From UBA1433 sp964581565 (GTDB lineage Bacteria; Bacillota; Clostridia; Eubacteriales; UBA1433), in contig CAZOOZ010000002.1 in NCBI GenBank assembly GCA_964581565.1, positions 186,001 through 250,000 of the forward strand: a stretch of DNA of 64,000 nt. The letters run 5' to 3'. The position numbers were made by a program, and so were the translations under genes. Shown in pieces: positions 24,108-33,080 of the stretch; position 1 is the first letter of the stretch; the number at the start of each line of letters is the position of its first letter. The notes beneath the pieces are model-generated. The model saw only the letters and a program-made list of their open reading frames with translations, did no database searches and had not been told where the DNA came from.

Positions 24108-24286
24108 AAAAATCCCTCCTGCACCGCACAAAAGGGATTTAACATATTACGCAAATAAAAATTCTGCACACCCGCCTACAGCATCAGCGCGCTCGAAAGT
24201 CTTTCCGACTGACTTTGCAGTATCGTGGACAAATGCTCCTTTTCCTCTTTGAGCGCCGCGATAAACGCTTCTTCTTTAGCAAAATC
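24108..24286. repeat. Direct repeat copy B: 3' end of the intact ferritin-like gene
   Basis: The parent sequence of copy A (21428-21574). It includes the terminator and the final codons of the ferritin-like gene. The offset between copies is 2,680 bp, so recombination between them would remove the two sugar genes. Confidence 0.85.
24110..24140 (-). terminator. Terminator of the ferritin-like gene
   Basis: AAATCCC and GGGATTT form the outer stem with partial pairing inside. T residues follow on the minus strand. Confidence 0.7.
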
Positions 24287-24673
24287 ATCGTGCACCGCCA
24301 TAATTTGCCCTAAAAACAAAATCGTGTCACGTTCAAGTTTTTCCGCGATTTTCAGCACTTGTGAAGAGTCCCACACTTCCGTATCGCCTACTTCATCTTC
24401 AAGCTTGTCAAGAGGCGAAGGGGCGCTTAGCATTAAATTAAGAAATTTCGCTTCCTCTTGGTCGACTTCATAGACTTTGCCTTCATACTTTTTCATCTGT
24501 TTCAAATAGAACGCTTCATGTTTTCTTTCGTCATTTGCAAATTTTTGAAAAGCTTTTTGTGTCCTGGTGCCTTCCGCGGCTTTCGCAACTTTTTCGTAGA
24601 AATTATATCCGTCAGCTTCCATTTTTGCCAGATCTGCCATTACTTTAGCAACATCAAATGCTACTTGTGCCAT
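24176..24673 (-). CDS. Ferritin-like / rubrerythrin-type diiron protein
   Basis: A 165-aa four-helix protein. Diiron-ligand motifs are visible as a Glu near residue 19 (KMEADGYNFYE), DERKHEAF near residue 50, a Glu in EKLERDTILF near residue 114 and EEKEHL near residue 146. There is no C-terminal rubredoxin domain, so it is the short form of the rubrerythrin family. A peroxide-detoxifying or iron-handling role is likely in an anaerobe. AAGGAGG precedes the ATG. Its last 100 or so bases are duplicated at 21428-21574. Confidence 0.85.
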   Translation of the reverse strand: MAQVAFDVAKVMADLAKMEADGYNFYEKVAKAAEGTRTQKAFQKFANDERKHEAFYLKQMKKYEGKVYEVDQEEAKFLNLMLSAPSPLDKLEDEVGDTEVWDSSQVLKIAEKLERDTILFLGQIMAVHDDFAKEEAFIAALKEEKEHLSTILQSQSERLSSALML

Positions 24674-24891
24674 ACTAAAACCTCCTTATAATTTTTTTAA
24701 AAAACTTTGATTACATTATATCATAATTGTAAACGGATACAAAAAAGAAATTTAATTTTATTTTTATTTTAAAAACACCCCTGTAAAATTTTACTAATTC
24801 AAATTACTTCATCCAATCGGCATAATATTGTCAATTTTATGAAATAATACTAATACCAATTTAAAGAAATCATTTGAAAGGAACTATTTGT

Positions 24892-25434
24892 ATGAAAGCT
24901 ACCGGCATTGTAAGAAGAATAGATGATTTAGGACGGGTAGTCATACCCAAGGAACTACGACGAACCATGCGAATCCGCGAAGGTGAACCGCTTGAAATAT
25001 ACACGGACGCCAACGGAGAATTGATCCTTCGCAAATATTCTCCCGTAGGCGAAATCAGTCAATCCAGCATGGAATGCGCAGAGGCCATCAACCAAATCAC
25101 AAAGCATACCTGCCTCATCACCGACAAAGACAGAGTCGTTGCCTGCAGCGGCACGAATAAAAAAGAATATATCGATCAGCCTGTCAGTAAAGAAATTGAA
25201 AATATGCTCTCAAGCCGAAAAAGCCGTATGCTTAACCATGACGATGTAAAAATTCCTCTCACTTCAAGTGATGCAAAAGAGCATTTCAGTCAGGCGTTCG
25301 CTCCCATACTGGTCTATGGGGATGCGATGGGTATGGTCATTATCACAAATGATGACAATAATGAAGATATGAGTCAGTCCGATATGAGCCTTGCCATGAT
25401 GGCAGCGTTGTTTTTCGGCAAACAAATGGAATAA
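24892..25434 (+). CDS. spoVT: Stage V sporulation protein T, AbrB-type regulator
   Basis: A 180-aa protein with an N-terminal AbrB-type swapped-hairpin DNA-binding domain (MKATGIVRRIDDLGRVVIPK, then ELRRTMRIREG) and a C-terminal GAF-like sensing domain. Both the length and the exact start are typical of SpoVT, which tunes forespore gene expression. The start at 24892 has AAAGGA; a TTG-type start six codons earlier is unnecessary. In many Clostridia it lies next to pth-mfd-PPIase; here it is about 9 kb away from them. Confidence 0.95.
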   Translation: MKATGIVRRIDDLGRVVIPKELRRTMRIREGEPLEIYTDANGELILRKYSPVGEISQSSMECAEAINQITKHTCLITDKDRVVACSGTNKKEYIDQPVSKEIENMLSSRKSRMLNHDDVKIPLTSSDAKEHFSQAFAPILVYGDAMGMVIITNDDNNEDMSQSDMSLAMMAALFFGKQME

Positions 25435-25460
25435 TTCTTCCATTGAATAAAAGTCAATTC

Positions 25461-25483
25461 AAAAGGCACAGTTTGTGCCTTTT
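25461..25483. terminator. Bidirectional terminator between spoVT and the lipoprotein gene
   Basis: AAAAGGCACA and TGTGCCTTTT are perfect 10-bp arms with a 3-nt loop between converging genes. Confidence 0.85.
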
Positions 25484-25485
25484 TG

Positions 25486-25866
25486 CTATTTAATATCTGT
25501 TTTGTTTTCTACAAATTCGATATCCGTTATATTTTTATTATATTGTTTTAAATCATTTTTAATTTTTGTTTTCGCTTCATCAGTCATGTTGTTAAAATCA
25601 GCTATCCACACCTGGAGTTTGTCGCCCACGGTCGAGTATTTATACTCGGTGATTTTATTCGTTTTGAAATAATTTTCCATATCCGTATTGATGCTCTTGT
25701 TTGTAGTGTCGTTATCGGTGATCACTTTTGTCGGATAATCAGCGTTATAAAGACTGTTATCATAACTTGAATTGTTGTCATCATAGATGCTCTTCGTGCT
25801 GCTTGTACAACCGCTGACCACAAACAACAGCAGTATCAATACGATACCAATGAATAATTTTCTCAT
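25486..25866 (-). CDS. Small lipoprotein, possibly sporulation-related
   Basis: A 126-aa protein with a signal peptide ending in the lipobox VSGC (Cys about residue 20). An Asn/Ser/Tyr-rich spacer follows, then a small folded domain with strands and a helix. Style and size resemble the YhcN/YlaJ spore lipoproteins, and spoVT is the converging neighbour, but the match is not strong enough for a name. The start has GGAGGG. Confidence 0.75.
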   Translation of the reverse strand: MRKLFIGIVLILLLFVVSGCTSSTKSIYDDNNSSYDNSLYNADYPTKVITDNDTTNKSINTDMENYFKTNKITEYKYSTVGDKLQVWIADFNNMTDEAKTKIKNDLKQYNKNITDIEFVENKTDIK

Positions 25867-25927
25867 ACTATCCCTCCTTCAAACATTATTGTTTGTTAAA
25901 GGAGCGAAAGCTATTCCTTACAGCTTT

Positions 25928-27121
25928 TTACTTTTTTTTGTTCATCGGTACAACGATTTTCCCGCTGCTTACTTCCAAATAGATGACCCAGTAGCCAATT
26001 TCGGCATCTTTTGTAACGTTGTGCCAATACACATATCCCGTAAGTCCGCGCATCGGCTGATGATTCTGCATATATTTACCAAGCACGCCAAGCACAATAT
26101 AGTCGATATTTTCATTGTTTTGATCTTTTGAATAATATCCCACAATCCTTGAGGGATATCCTTCCTGTGCAAAAGATCCGGTATTAAAGTATAATGTTTG
26201 GTAATCAATCATGCGTCCGTTTAAATCCACCAAAAATTTTTTGCTGTTATCCACACTCACAAACCACTCATGATTTTTAATTTTGGGCTCAAACGGCGAT
26301 ATCGGCCTGAAATGTTCGTTTAAAATTTGTTTTGTCATTTTATGCCCGACAGGCTCGCTTTGTTTTTTTGCGGACTGAATATATTTTTTGTTTAATTGCT
26401 GCACTGTTTCGTTTTGCTCTTCGATTTTTTCCACATTCGATTTGTTTTCGCTTTGAATAAACGGCTGATAGCGTTTTGTCTTTTCATTGTCTGTATGCGG
26501 CTCATCTGTTTTTTTATCTTTATAAAATATAGTATTCTCTTTTTCTTCACTTACATTTTCATTTACATTTTTTGACAATTTTTCTTCGATTTCATTAGAA
26601 ATTTTTGACCATTCGGGCATTAAAGCCTGAAACTGTCCGTTATTTGTATCTTCCTTCTTCTCTTTCACTGTTTTTTGTGATTGAATATGTACATCATCAT
26701 CCGGTTTTTCTTCTGCTGCTTTACTTTCTTTTGCGCACTCTGCATTATTTTCCTTGACCGCTTGAGCCGTGTTTTCGGCGATTTTTACTGTTTCCGTATT
26801 TTTTTCCTTTTTATAAAAACCAAGAAACTCTACGTTATATAAGAACAATATATCATCATATTTTTCGATATTATAAATAATCAAATAATTATATTCCCTC
26901 AGTTTTGATACTTCAAAGCTGAGTTTGAATTTATTGCTTTTCATATTGTTGATTATAAAAAGATTTTTTTTCTCATTTTCGTTATACAGCCCGATGCCAT
27001 ATTCGGCTTTTGGCATATTCATAAAAAATAAATGCAAATCAATCTGCTTTGTTTCTTTGTTATAATTGATATTGATGCCGCACTGAAAATGATTTTTTCC
27101 TTTGAGAAAGTCATATTTCAC
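25928..27121 (-). CDS. Unrecognised 397-aa protein with a charged low-complexity middle
   Basis: No family can be named. Residues 1-110 look like a beta-rich domain (GININYNKETKQIDLHLFF, GIGLYNENEK). Residues about 110-270 are low-complexity, rich in Lys, Glu, Asn and Gln and probably disordered. Residues about 275-397 form a second folded domain (HEWFVSVDNSKKFLVDLNG, GYYSKDQNN, GYVYWHNVTKD). There is no signal peptide or membrane segment. The start is GTG at 27121 with an AAAGGAGGAG site. Neighbouring spore genes and the bipartite layout suggest a spore coat or cortex role, as an inference. Confidence 0.65.
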   Translation of the reverse strand: MKYDFLKGKNHFQCGININYNKETKQIDLHLFFMNMPKAEYGIGLYNENEKKNLFIINNMKSNKFKLSFEVSKLREYNYLIIYNIEKYDDILFLYNVEFLGFYKKEKNTETVKIAENTAQAVKENNAECAKESKAAEEKPDDDVHIQSQKTVKEKKEDTNNGQFQALMPEWSKISNEIEEKLSKNVNENVSEEKENTIFYKDKKTDEPHTDNEKTKRYQPFIQSENKSNVEKIEEQNETVQQLNKKYIQSAKKQSEPVGHKMTKQILNEHFRPISPFEPKIKNHEWFVSVDNSKKFLVDLNGRMIDYQTLYFNTGSFAQEGYPSRIVGYYSKDQNNENIDYIVLGVLGKYMQNHQPMRGLTGYVYWHNVTKDAEIGYWVIYLEVSSGKIVVPMNKKK

Positions 27122-27234
27122 GCTTCTCTCCTCCTTTGGCTCTTACCTCACATATAAATGTTTATTCCTCTTGTTAATAACTTATTCACTGTCCTAAAGT
27201 AAATATGCATAATTGTCCTTTTTTATGATAAAAA

Positions 27235-27257
27235 AACAACCCGCATTGCAGGTTGTT
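27235..27257 (-). terminator. Terminator after the flavodoxin gene
   Basis: AACAACC and GGTTGTT pair around a short loop. The minus-strand side ends in seven T residues. Confidence 0.75.
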
Positions 27258-27315
27258 GAGATATTTTTTTCACTTTTGCTTGCTGCTATGGCAAAAATTT
27301 TATTCTTTACTTGTT

Positions 27316-27804
27316 TCAGCTTTGTTTTAAAACATTTTTCGCCCAGTTTGATACTTCGATCTTGACTGTATCAAAGTTTTTCTGCACATTCATACAAGGA
27401 CACGCGGAAATAAACTCATTGCTTTTCTCAATGCTTTCTCTCGCTTTGGATACGGCATGTTTGTCTCCGCCTTCATGACAATAAAAATAGGCGATTTTTT
27501 TATTTTTCAACATGTCTGTCTCTAGCATTGTGTAAACGGGCGGCGCAAAAGTGCCTGCCCAGATCGGCGAGCCGAGAAATACCGTATCATACTGATCAAG
27601 ATTGATTTGCAGCGCATTAATCTTCGGCTTCCTTTTCATCACCACCTGACCGCCGCCCCATACAAACTTGCCGAATCCCTTCGTCTTCATTTCTCTTACA
27701 GGCGTTATTCTTTCGATATCCAGAGTCAGGCTGTCCGCCAAATACTCGGCGATTCTTTTTGTGCTTCCTTCATAAGAATAATAAAGTATCACTGCTTTCG
27801 ACAC
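27316..27804 (-). CDS. Flavodoxin-family protein
   Basis: A 162-aa protein. The FMN phosphate loop is seen near the start (YYSYEGSTKRIAEYLA), followed by the FLGSPIWAGTFAPPVYTML segment that binds the flavin ring. This is the pattern of the flavodoxin-like family common in Clostridia, likely an electron carrier or quinone reductase subunit. The start is GTG at 27804 with GGAGAGGTG upstream. It stands alone, so its partner is unknown. Confidence 0.88.
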   Translation of the reverse strand: MSKAVILYYSYEGSTKRIAEYLADSLTLDIERITPVREMKTKGFGKFVWGGGQVVMKRKPKINALQINLDQYDTVFLGSPIWAGTFAPPVYTMLETDMLKNKKIAYFYCHEGGDKHAVSKARESIEKSNEFISACPCMNVQKNFDTVKIEVSNWAKNVLKQS

Positions 27805-27902
27805 TTTTCACCTCTCCTTTTATTATACTCATAATTTATGTATTTTATATACCTGTCCCAATTTGTGTTGTTTATTCACCTGATGGCAGAGCCGCTTTTC
27901 CT

Positions 27903-28607
27903 CTATTTTATAACCATTTCATTCTTATCTTTATCTACAAAGCCCGTCAGCACTTCACAATTAAAATAATTTTTTAAAAGCGCTGCAAGCTCACTTGCCG
28001 CTTCGTCCACCTTGTCTTTGTTGACGTTATGAAAGCCGTCGATCGGGAAAAAGACCGTCTCGCTTTCGGGATTGATCTTGCCGATGTCGCTTTGCCTGTA
28101 GATCCATTTTCTTGTGCGGATACGCACATCATCGGCATAGACCAACTCACCTGCGTCTACTGTCTCCTCTTCGGTCTGGCCCAACGGCAAAAACAAATCA
28201 CCTTGCTTTGAATATCTCACTTGGATATCACCGCTCAGCGCGTCGATATCGTGCGAACCCATCGGCAGTTTATATTTTACGGAGATGTAATTGTTCAAAT
28301 CCACGATTGCGTTCAAACTGGGCAAGCCGCCGCCTTTTTGCACACGCTTAAGCATCGCCTCGATGGAGCACGGAAATCTGTTTGGGTTTATGCCCACAGT
28401 CTGCATCGCCTCTCTGTAGACGGCTATGGCCTCATTCTCTTTTAAATTCACGTCTTCAAGCTTATTTTGAGCTTCCTGCACTTGCTTTTTTAGCATTTGT
28501 GCAATATCTTTGTTTTCTTTCGTGTTGTCGACACCATTTGCCACAACAACACCTGCACAGTAATTTTCTAATTTTTCAAATACTTTTTTATCAATAATAA
28601 ATTTCAT
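27903..28607 (-). CDS. B3/B4 (PheT-like) domain protein
   Basis: A 234-aa protein consisting mainly of the B3/B4 domain found in the beta subunit of phenylalanyl-tRNA synthetase. Landmarks are NPNRFPCSIEAMLKRV, LPSLNAIVDLNNYIS and LPMGSHDIDAL. Stand-alone forms are thought to act in tRNA or amino-acid editing, but this is not settled. It overlaps the end of the phosphohexomutase gene by 4 bp (ATGA), so translation is coupled; the functional link is not obvious. Confidence 0.88.
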   Translation of the reverse strand: MKFIIDKKVFEKLENYCAGVVVANGVDNTKENKDIAQMLKKQVQEAQNKLEDVNLKENEAIAVYREAMQTVGINPNRFPCSIEAMLKRVQKGGGLPSLNAIVDLNNYISVKYKLPMGSHDIDALSGDIQVRYSKQGDLFLPLGQTEEETVDAGELVYADDVRIRTRKWIYRQSDIGKINPESETVFFPIDGFHNVNKDKVDEAASELAALLKNYFNCEVLTGFVDKDKNEMVIK

Positions 28608-30106
28608 TTCTTATCCTTTTCAAAATCTATCTTAAATGCATCAAATGCGCTGATTGATATCTCTATCTCCCGGGTCATCTGCGCTACGCCGCCTTCTTTG
28701 TCCGATTCCATATTGATCACGATCTGCGGATCATGAAGAGAAAGACGCATAAGGATCCATCCGTCTCCGTTTTGTTTATCTGTCAGCACACGCACCCCTT
28801 CATAAGAAGGCACTTCTATTTTCCATCCTTCTTTGTTTTTTGCAAAGGTCTTGAATGCGTCTAAAATAGCCTGTCCATATTCTTTGAAGTTTTCTTTTAA
28901 AATTTTTCCTCTTACTTCAACCGATTCCACAGGCTCACGGAGTGTGCTGATCGCATCCGAGAGTATTTTGCCTTCTTTAGTCATTTGCGCGAACAAAATC
29001 AAAATTTTGACCGCCATATACGCGCCGTCGTCCAAAAAGAAATTTTCCTTAAGTGCACAATGTCCGCTTGTCTCAATGGCAATGGGCGTATAGACTTCTT
29101 TGTCGTTTAAACGGATGGCTTCGTCAATCACATTTTTATATCCCCTTTTATATCTGTGATGGATGCCGCCTATACTTGCGATAAATTCGCTCAATGCCGC
29201 CGATGTCACGGAGTCTGTCACTATCACGCTTTTTTCCCTCTCTCCTACAACGATCACCGACATCAAGGCCACAAGCGCATTTTTGGCAATGATTCTGCCC
29301 GATTTATCCACAAAAGCCGCTCTGTCTACATCCGTGTCAAAAATAATCCCCAAATCCGCATCGGCCTTGAGCACTTTTTTCGAAAACTCCTCCATAACGG
29401 CCTTATTTTCAGGATTTGGTATATGATTTGGAAACATTCCGTCAGGCTCAAGATAAAGGCTTCCTGCAGTATCGGCTCCAAGCCGGGTGAGTATGTTGAT
29501 AAAAAAACCGCCTGCACCGTTACCAGCATCAACGATAATATGTCTGCCTTCAAAAGGTCTTTGCTGCTTTGTTCTTTTTCTGATAATATCGGTCAAATAA
29601 TCGCTGTATATCTTCGTCAACTCAAGCGGCACAATGCTGCCGCGTTTTTGTGCGGGAACATTGTTTTCCGCATTCATAAGCACCTCTTTTAAAAGATCTT
29701 TATTGATGCCGCCTTCTTTAAAAAAGAATTTCATCCCGTTTCTGTTGTAGGGCAGATGGCTCGCAGTGATCATAATACCGCAATCGGCAGCAATCTCTTC
29801 ATAAATGGTCGACATAAACACAGCTGGTGTTGAGGTCAAATCCGCATCGTAGGCTGTAAAAGCCTCATCTGCGAAGCCGTCAAGTACGGCTTGCTTTAAA
29901 ACAGGGCCGCTGAGTCGGCTGTCCATGCCCACTGTTGCCGAAAAAGTTTTTCCTTCCTCTTTGATATATTTTGCTTTTACAAGTCTTGCAAATGAGCGCG
30001 TGATGTTATAAGCAATCTGCTCATTTATTGTTATTTCTTCTATTTGTGTTTGAAGTGCTACCCCCCTTACATCTGAACCGTTTTGCAGTTTCAGTAATTC
30101 TGACAT
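28604..30106 (-). CDS. Phosphoglucomutase / phosphomannomutase family
   Basis: A 500-aa alpha-D-phosphohexomutase. Visible motifs are the phosphoserine loop TASHLPYN near residue 115, the metal loop FDTDVDRA near residue 255, the sugar-binding ETSGH near residue 343 and the phosphate-binding RLSLHDP near residue 455. It interconverts hexose 1- and 6-phosphates for cell-surface sugar synthesis. AGGAGG precedes the ATG. It forms an operon with the B3/B4 gene. Confidence 0.92.
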   Translation of the reverse strand: MSELLKLQNGSDVRGVALQTQIEEITINEQIAYNITRSFARLVKAKYIKEEGKTFSATVGMDSRLSGPVLKQAVLDGFADEAFTAYDADLTSTPAVFMSTIYEEIAADCGIMITASHLPYNRNGMKFFFKEGGINKDLLKEVLMNAENNVPAQKRGSIVPLELTKIYSDYLTDIIRKRTKQQRPFEGRHIIVDAGNGAGGFFINILTRLGADTAGSLYLEPDGMFPNHIPNPENKAVMEEFSKKVLKADADLGIIFDTDVDRAAFVDKSGRIIAKNALVALMSVIVVGEREKSVIVTDSVTSAALSEFIASIGGIHHRYKRGYKNVIDEAIRLNDKEVYTPIAIETSGHCALKENFFLDDGAYMAVKILILFAQMTKEGKILSDAISTLREPVESVEVRGKILKENFKEYGQAILDAFKTFAKNKEGWKIEVPSYEGVRVLTDKQNGDGWILMRLSLHDPQIVINMESDKEGGVAQMTREIEISISAFDAFKIDFEKDKK

Positions 30107-30419
30107 TCCTACCTCCTGATGTGTGCAAGTCTACTTTTTTTACATATCCTCAATAATGAATCAGGCTTTTTCCCATGCAGCCTTTGCTTTGTTTTTTTAT
30201 AAAAAAATTATCAAAAACTTTACAAATAATTATACCTTTTTATATATAAAATATCTACCTTCTCTGTCTATAAATCAATATTTTTATGTTTTCTTTAATA
30301 TTGTTAAATACTGCTTTTTTTATAAATACAAAAACTTAAAATAAATTGAAAATGTTATTACATCATATACCCATTACCAAAATTTATAAAAAAATTTATT
30401 GTTTATCAATAATTTTTTA
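30107..30419. other. Very AT-rich intergenic region
   Basis: Upstream of both divergent operons. Apart from the plus-strand promoter at 30420-30447, no gene or strong structure is seen. Confidence 0.4.
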
Positions 30420-30447
30420 TTGACATTCATCATATAATAAGTATACT
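30420..30447 (+). promoter_or_regulatory. Promoter of the DUF2975 operon
   Basis: TTGACA (30420-30425), a 16-bp spacer and TATACT (30442-30447), 23 bp before the first gene. Confidence 0.75.
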
Positions 30448-30469
30448 ACTATAAAAGAGGTGATGTGAA

Positions 30470-30934
30470 ATGAGATACACGGGTAAAAATTCCCTGTCTA
30501 CATTTATCAAAATATTAATACTTCTATCCGGTCTTTTTGGCATTGTTATTATGCTATCTCTGCCCTGGAGTCTTCCTTGGCTTATGAAGTTGTTTTATGA
30601 AAACAGCACAGGCGGTCTATATACATTTTTTATGATTATTTTATATATACTTGGGCTTTCCACACTTGTGATTCTAAACGAACTGCGCATTATTTTTCTT
30701 TCCCTTGAAAAATCAGACCCGTTTGTGCATAGAAATGTTGTGGCACTCAAACGCATATCGGCATTATGTGCTGTCAACTGCCTCGTATTTTTAGTTAAAA
30801 TTTTTGTGGCCAATTCACTGATGACAGTGATTGCATTGTTTGTTTTCTTTATCGCCATGCTTTTCAGCCTTATCTTAGGCGAGGTTTTTAAAAGAGCTGT
30901 CGAATATAAAGAAGACAACGATTTAACCATTTAG
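30470..30934 (+). CDS. DUF2975 family membrane protein
   Basis: A 154-aa protein with four membrane helices and the DUF2975 pattern (LNELRIIFLSLEKSDPFVHRN in the cytoplasmic loop). It is regularly encoded next to a small YozG-type HTH protein, as here (9-bp gap). The pair is thought to form a membrane-linked regulatory module of unknown signal. GAGGTGATG precedes the ATG. Confidence 0.85.
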   Translation: MRYTGKNSLSTFIKILILLSGLFGIVIMLSLPWSLPWLMKLFYENSTGGLYTFFMIILYILGLSTLVILNELRIIFLSLEKSDPFVHRNVVALKRISALCAVNCLVFLVKIFVANSLMTVIALFVFFIAMLFSLILGEVFKRAVEYKEDNDLTI

Positions 30935-30943
30935 GAGGCGGCT

Positions 30944-31159
30944 ATGGCAATTATATTGAATTTAGATGTCATGATGGCCAGAAGAAAGATCTCACTTGGC
31001 GAGCTCAGCGAACGCATCGGCATCACCAATGCCAACCTGTCGATCTTAAAAAACAATAAAGCAAAGGCCATCCGTTTTTCAACACTTGAAGCACTTTGCA
31101 GAGAGCTTCAGTGCCAACCTGGCGATATTTTAGAATACTCTCATGAAGGTGAGGTGTAA
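30944..31159 (+). CDS. Small HTH (XRE, YozG-like) regulator
   Basis: A 71-aa protein that is just a Cro/CI HTH: ISLGELSERIGITNANLSIL, KNNKAKAIRFSTLEALCREL, and the ending QCQPGDILEY, which is the YozG-family signature. It has an AGGAGG site. It probably regulates this operon, with the preceding membrane protein as sensor or inhibitor. Confidence 0.9.
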   Translation: MAIILNLDVMMARRKISLGELSERIGITNANLSILKNNKAKAIRFSTLEALCRELQCQPGDILEYSHEGEV

Positions 31160-31162
31160 ATC

Positions 31163-32917
31163 ATGAGCTATTTTATAGAAAAAGACAATAAAAATCATAT
31201 ACTTTTAATTATTTTGTCGGTCATTACCGGAGTGGTGTACACTGTATTGTTTCATAAAACGCTCTATCCGACACTCAATTACACGCTTTTTATGCTGCTT
31301 ATGTTCTCTTTCACGTATGTGATGCTGGCTCGAAATGAAAACTTTAATAAAAAAACGTATTTGTTATTTACGGGTATAAATTTTTTATATGCCTTAAGTT
31401 ACACGCTTTTCATGAATACGATGCTGCGGCCGATAACGTTTCTCGCGGTGCCGCTGCTCTATATCACAACCGTGTTGACCAGCACGAAAACCAACCCCGC
31501 TTTTGCAACCTATGTAAAATATCTGATTTTTCCTTTCGCATATATATTCAGATTTTTTTCAAACCTTATTCAAACAATTTTTTCAATAAAAAAATCTGAT
31601 GGTAAAAATCGAAATATCTTTTACGGCATCTTATTTAGCATCCTGCTGCTTATCATTATTTTGCCTCTGATGTTTTCTTCCGATATGCTGCTCAACACTT
31701 ATTTTCATCGATGGTTTGAAAATTTTGATATACATCTCGGAGATATCATTTACTATGTATTTTTCTTTTCTCTTACATCGGCTTACGCGTATGGCTTTAT
31801 CCGCTTTGCGATAGAAAAGCGTTTGACTTTTAAAGAAACCGAGGAATTCTTACAAGAAACCTCTTCCGCAGAAGAAAAAATGGCAGGTAAAAATTTTAAA
31901 ACACAGATCTATATTGTCTTAAGTGTTGCAACAGCTGTCTATGCACTCTTCTGCATCTTTCAGTTTGTTACTTTGATTATAGGCTACAGAGCAGGCCTTC
32001 CACTCAATTTTGATTATGCACAATATGCAAGAAGCGGTTTCTTTCAGCTTGTCGCTCTCACGATTATCAACCTTGCAGTAATACTTATCATCTTCAAACT
32101 GCTTACTCCCATGCAGCACGGCAAAGCAATCCAGATATTGCTGAGTATCTTTACCGCTCTTACGCTTCTGCTTGCAGTCTCATCTTTTTATCGAATGCAT
32201 TTGTACGAAGCGGAATACGGATACACCATGCTTCGGTTATTTGTATATTTACTGCTGATCTTTGAGTTTGCCGTACTTGCCTTTATCTTTATTAAAATCT
32301 ACAAGCCTGCGCTTGATTTCATCAAGATCTTATTTATCATTGCGCTGTTTTATTATCTGGCTGTCTTATGCGTGAACACGGAAGCATACGTTGCAAAGAA
32401 AAATATCGACAGATACTTCTCCACCGGCAAAATCGACGTGTCTTATCTATACAACCTGAGCACAGACGCAGCCGATCAGTTCAAACGTCTGGAAAATGTA
32501 GATGATAACGAAATACAGCTTTTTCTGACAAGCCAAAAGCAATATCTTCAAAATGTTGAGCAAATCGATTTCCGCAGATACAATTATTCGATCGCCCATG
32601 CAAAAAAAGTATTTGAAGATTTAGATATTGCAGATATGGTTCATATCCAAATCATCAATGAAAGTTCTGTCATATTAAATGAGATCGTCTTTAATAGTGA
32701 CAATGAAACACAAGTCATGGATGGAGAGCTTGCTCCCTATGAAAGCTGTGATTTCTACCTCACAGATACAAGCAGTTCTTCGTATTCCGTTACTTTTACA
32801 GATGAGGCTTCTCATACACAAACGCTGGATATCTCCTTAGATTTCAACGCCGGCGCTTCGCCCACGCTCTTTCTTTATAAGACAAAGGATGACTGGTCGA
32901 TTCAAACATCCAATTAG
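31163..32917 (+). CDS. Large polytopic membrane protein, DUF4153/DUF4173-like
   Basis: A 584-aa protein with about 11-12 membrane helices in the first 400 residues and a C-terminal soluble domain of about 170 residues. The LPLMFSSDMLLNTYF and YYVFFFSLTSAYAYGFIRF regions recall the DUF4153/DUF4173 families, which have no proven function. It starts 3 bp after the HTH gene, with a site inside that gene's end, so it is the effector-like third gene of the operon. The tail resembles a DUF-type beta domain outside the membrane. Confidence 0.75.
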   Translation: MSYFIEKDNKNHILLIILSVITGVVYTVLFHKTLYPTLNYTLFMLLMFSFTYVMLARNENFNKKTYLLFTGINFLYALSYTLFMNTMLRPITFLAVPLLYITTVLTSTKTNPAFATYVKYLIFPFAYIFRFFSNLIQTIFSIKKSDGKNRNIFYGILFSILLLIIILPLMFSSDMLLNTYFHRWFENFDIHLGDIIYYVFFFSLTSAYAYGFIRFAIEKRLTFKETEEFLQETSSAEEKMAGKNFKTQIYIVLSVATAVYALFCIFQFVTLIIGYRAGLPLNFDYAQYARSGFFQLVALTIINLAVILIIFKLLTPMQHGKAIQILLSIFTALTLLLAVSSFYRMHLYEAEYGYTMLRLFVYLLLIFEFAVLAFIFIKIYKPALDFIKILFIIALFYYLAVLCVNTEAYVAKKNIDRYFSTGKIDVSYLYNLSTDAADQFKRLENVDDNEIQLFLTSQKQYLQNVEQIDFRRYNYSIAHAKKVFEDLDIADMVHIQIINESSVILNEIVFNSDNETQVMDGELAPYESCDFYLTDTSSSSYSVTFTDEASHTQTLDISLDFNAGASPTLFLYKTKDDWSIQTSN

Positions 32918-32940
32918 CCTTGTTTATAGCCAACATCACC

Positions 32941-32965
32941 GGGCGGGTCCGATTTTTACCCGCCC
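32941..32965 (+). terminator. Terminator of the DUF2975 operon
   Basis: GGGCGGGT and ACCCGCCC are perfect 8-bp GC-rich arms with a 9-nt loop, then TTATTC. A very stable stem with a short T tail. Confidence 0.7.
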
Positions 32966-32996
32966 TTATTCATTAGAAAAAAAGAAAGGCTACTTT

Positions 32997-33080
32997 ATGA
33001 GTAAAGAAACAAAACTTTTCTTTATTATATTTCTAAACGCAGTCGAGGAATCGGGTCGAGTCGGCATCTTAGGCAAATAA
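32997..33080 (+). CDS. Possible 27-aa small peptide
   Basis: It begins MSKETKLFFIIFLNAVEESG and has a weak GAAAGG site. It lies just after the operon terminator. No family is known. It may be a chance frame. Confidence 0.25.
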   Translation: MSKETKLFFIIFLNAVEESGRVGILGK

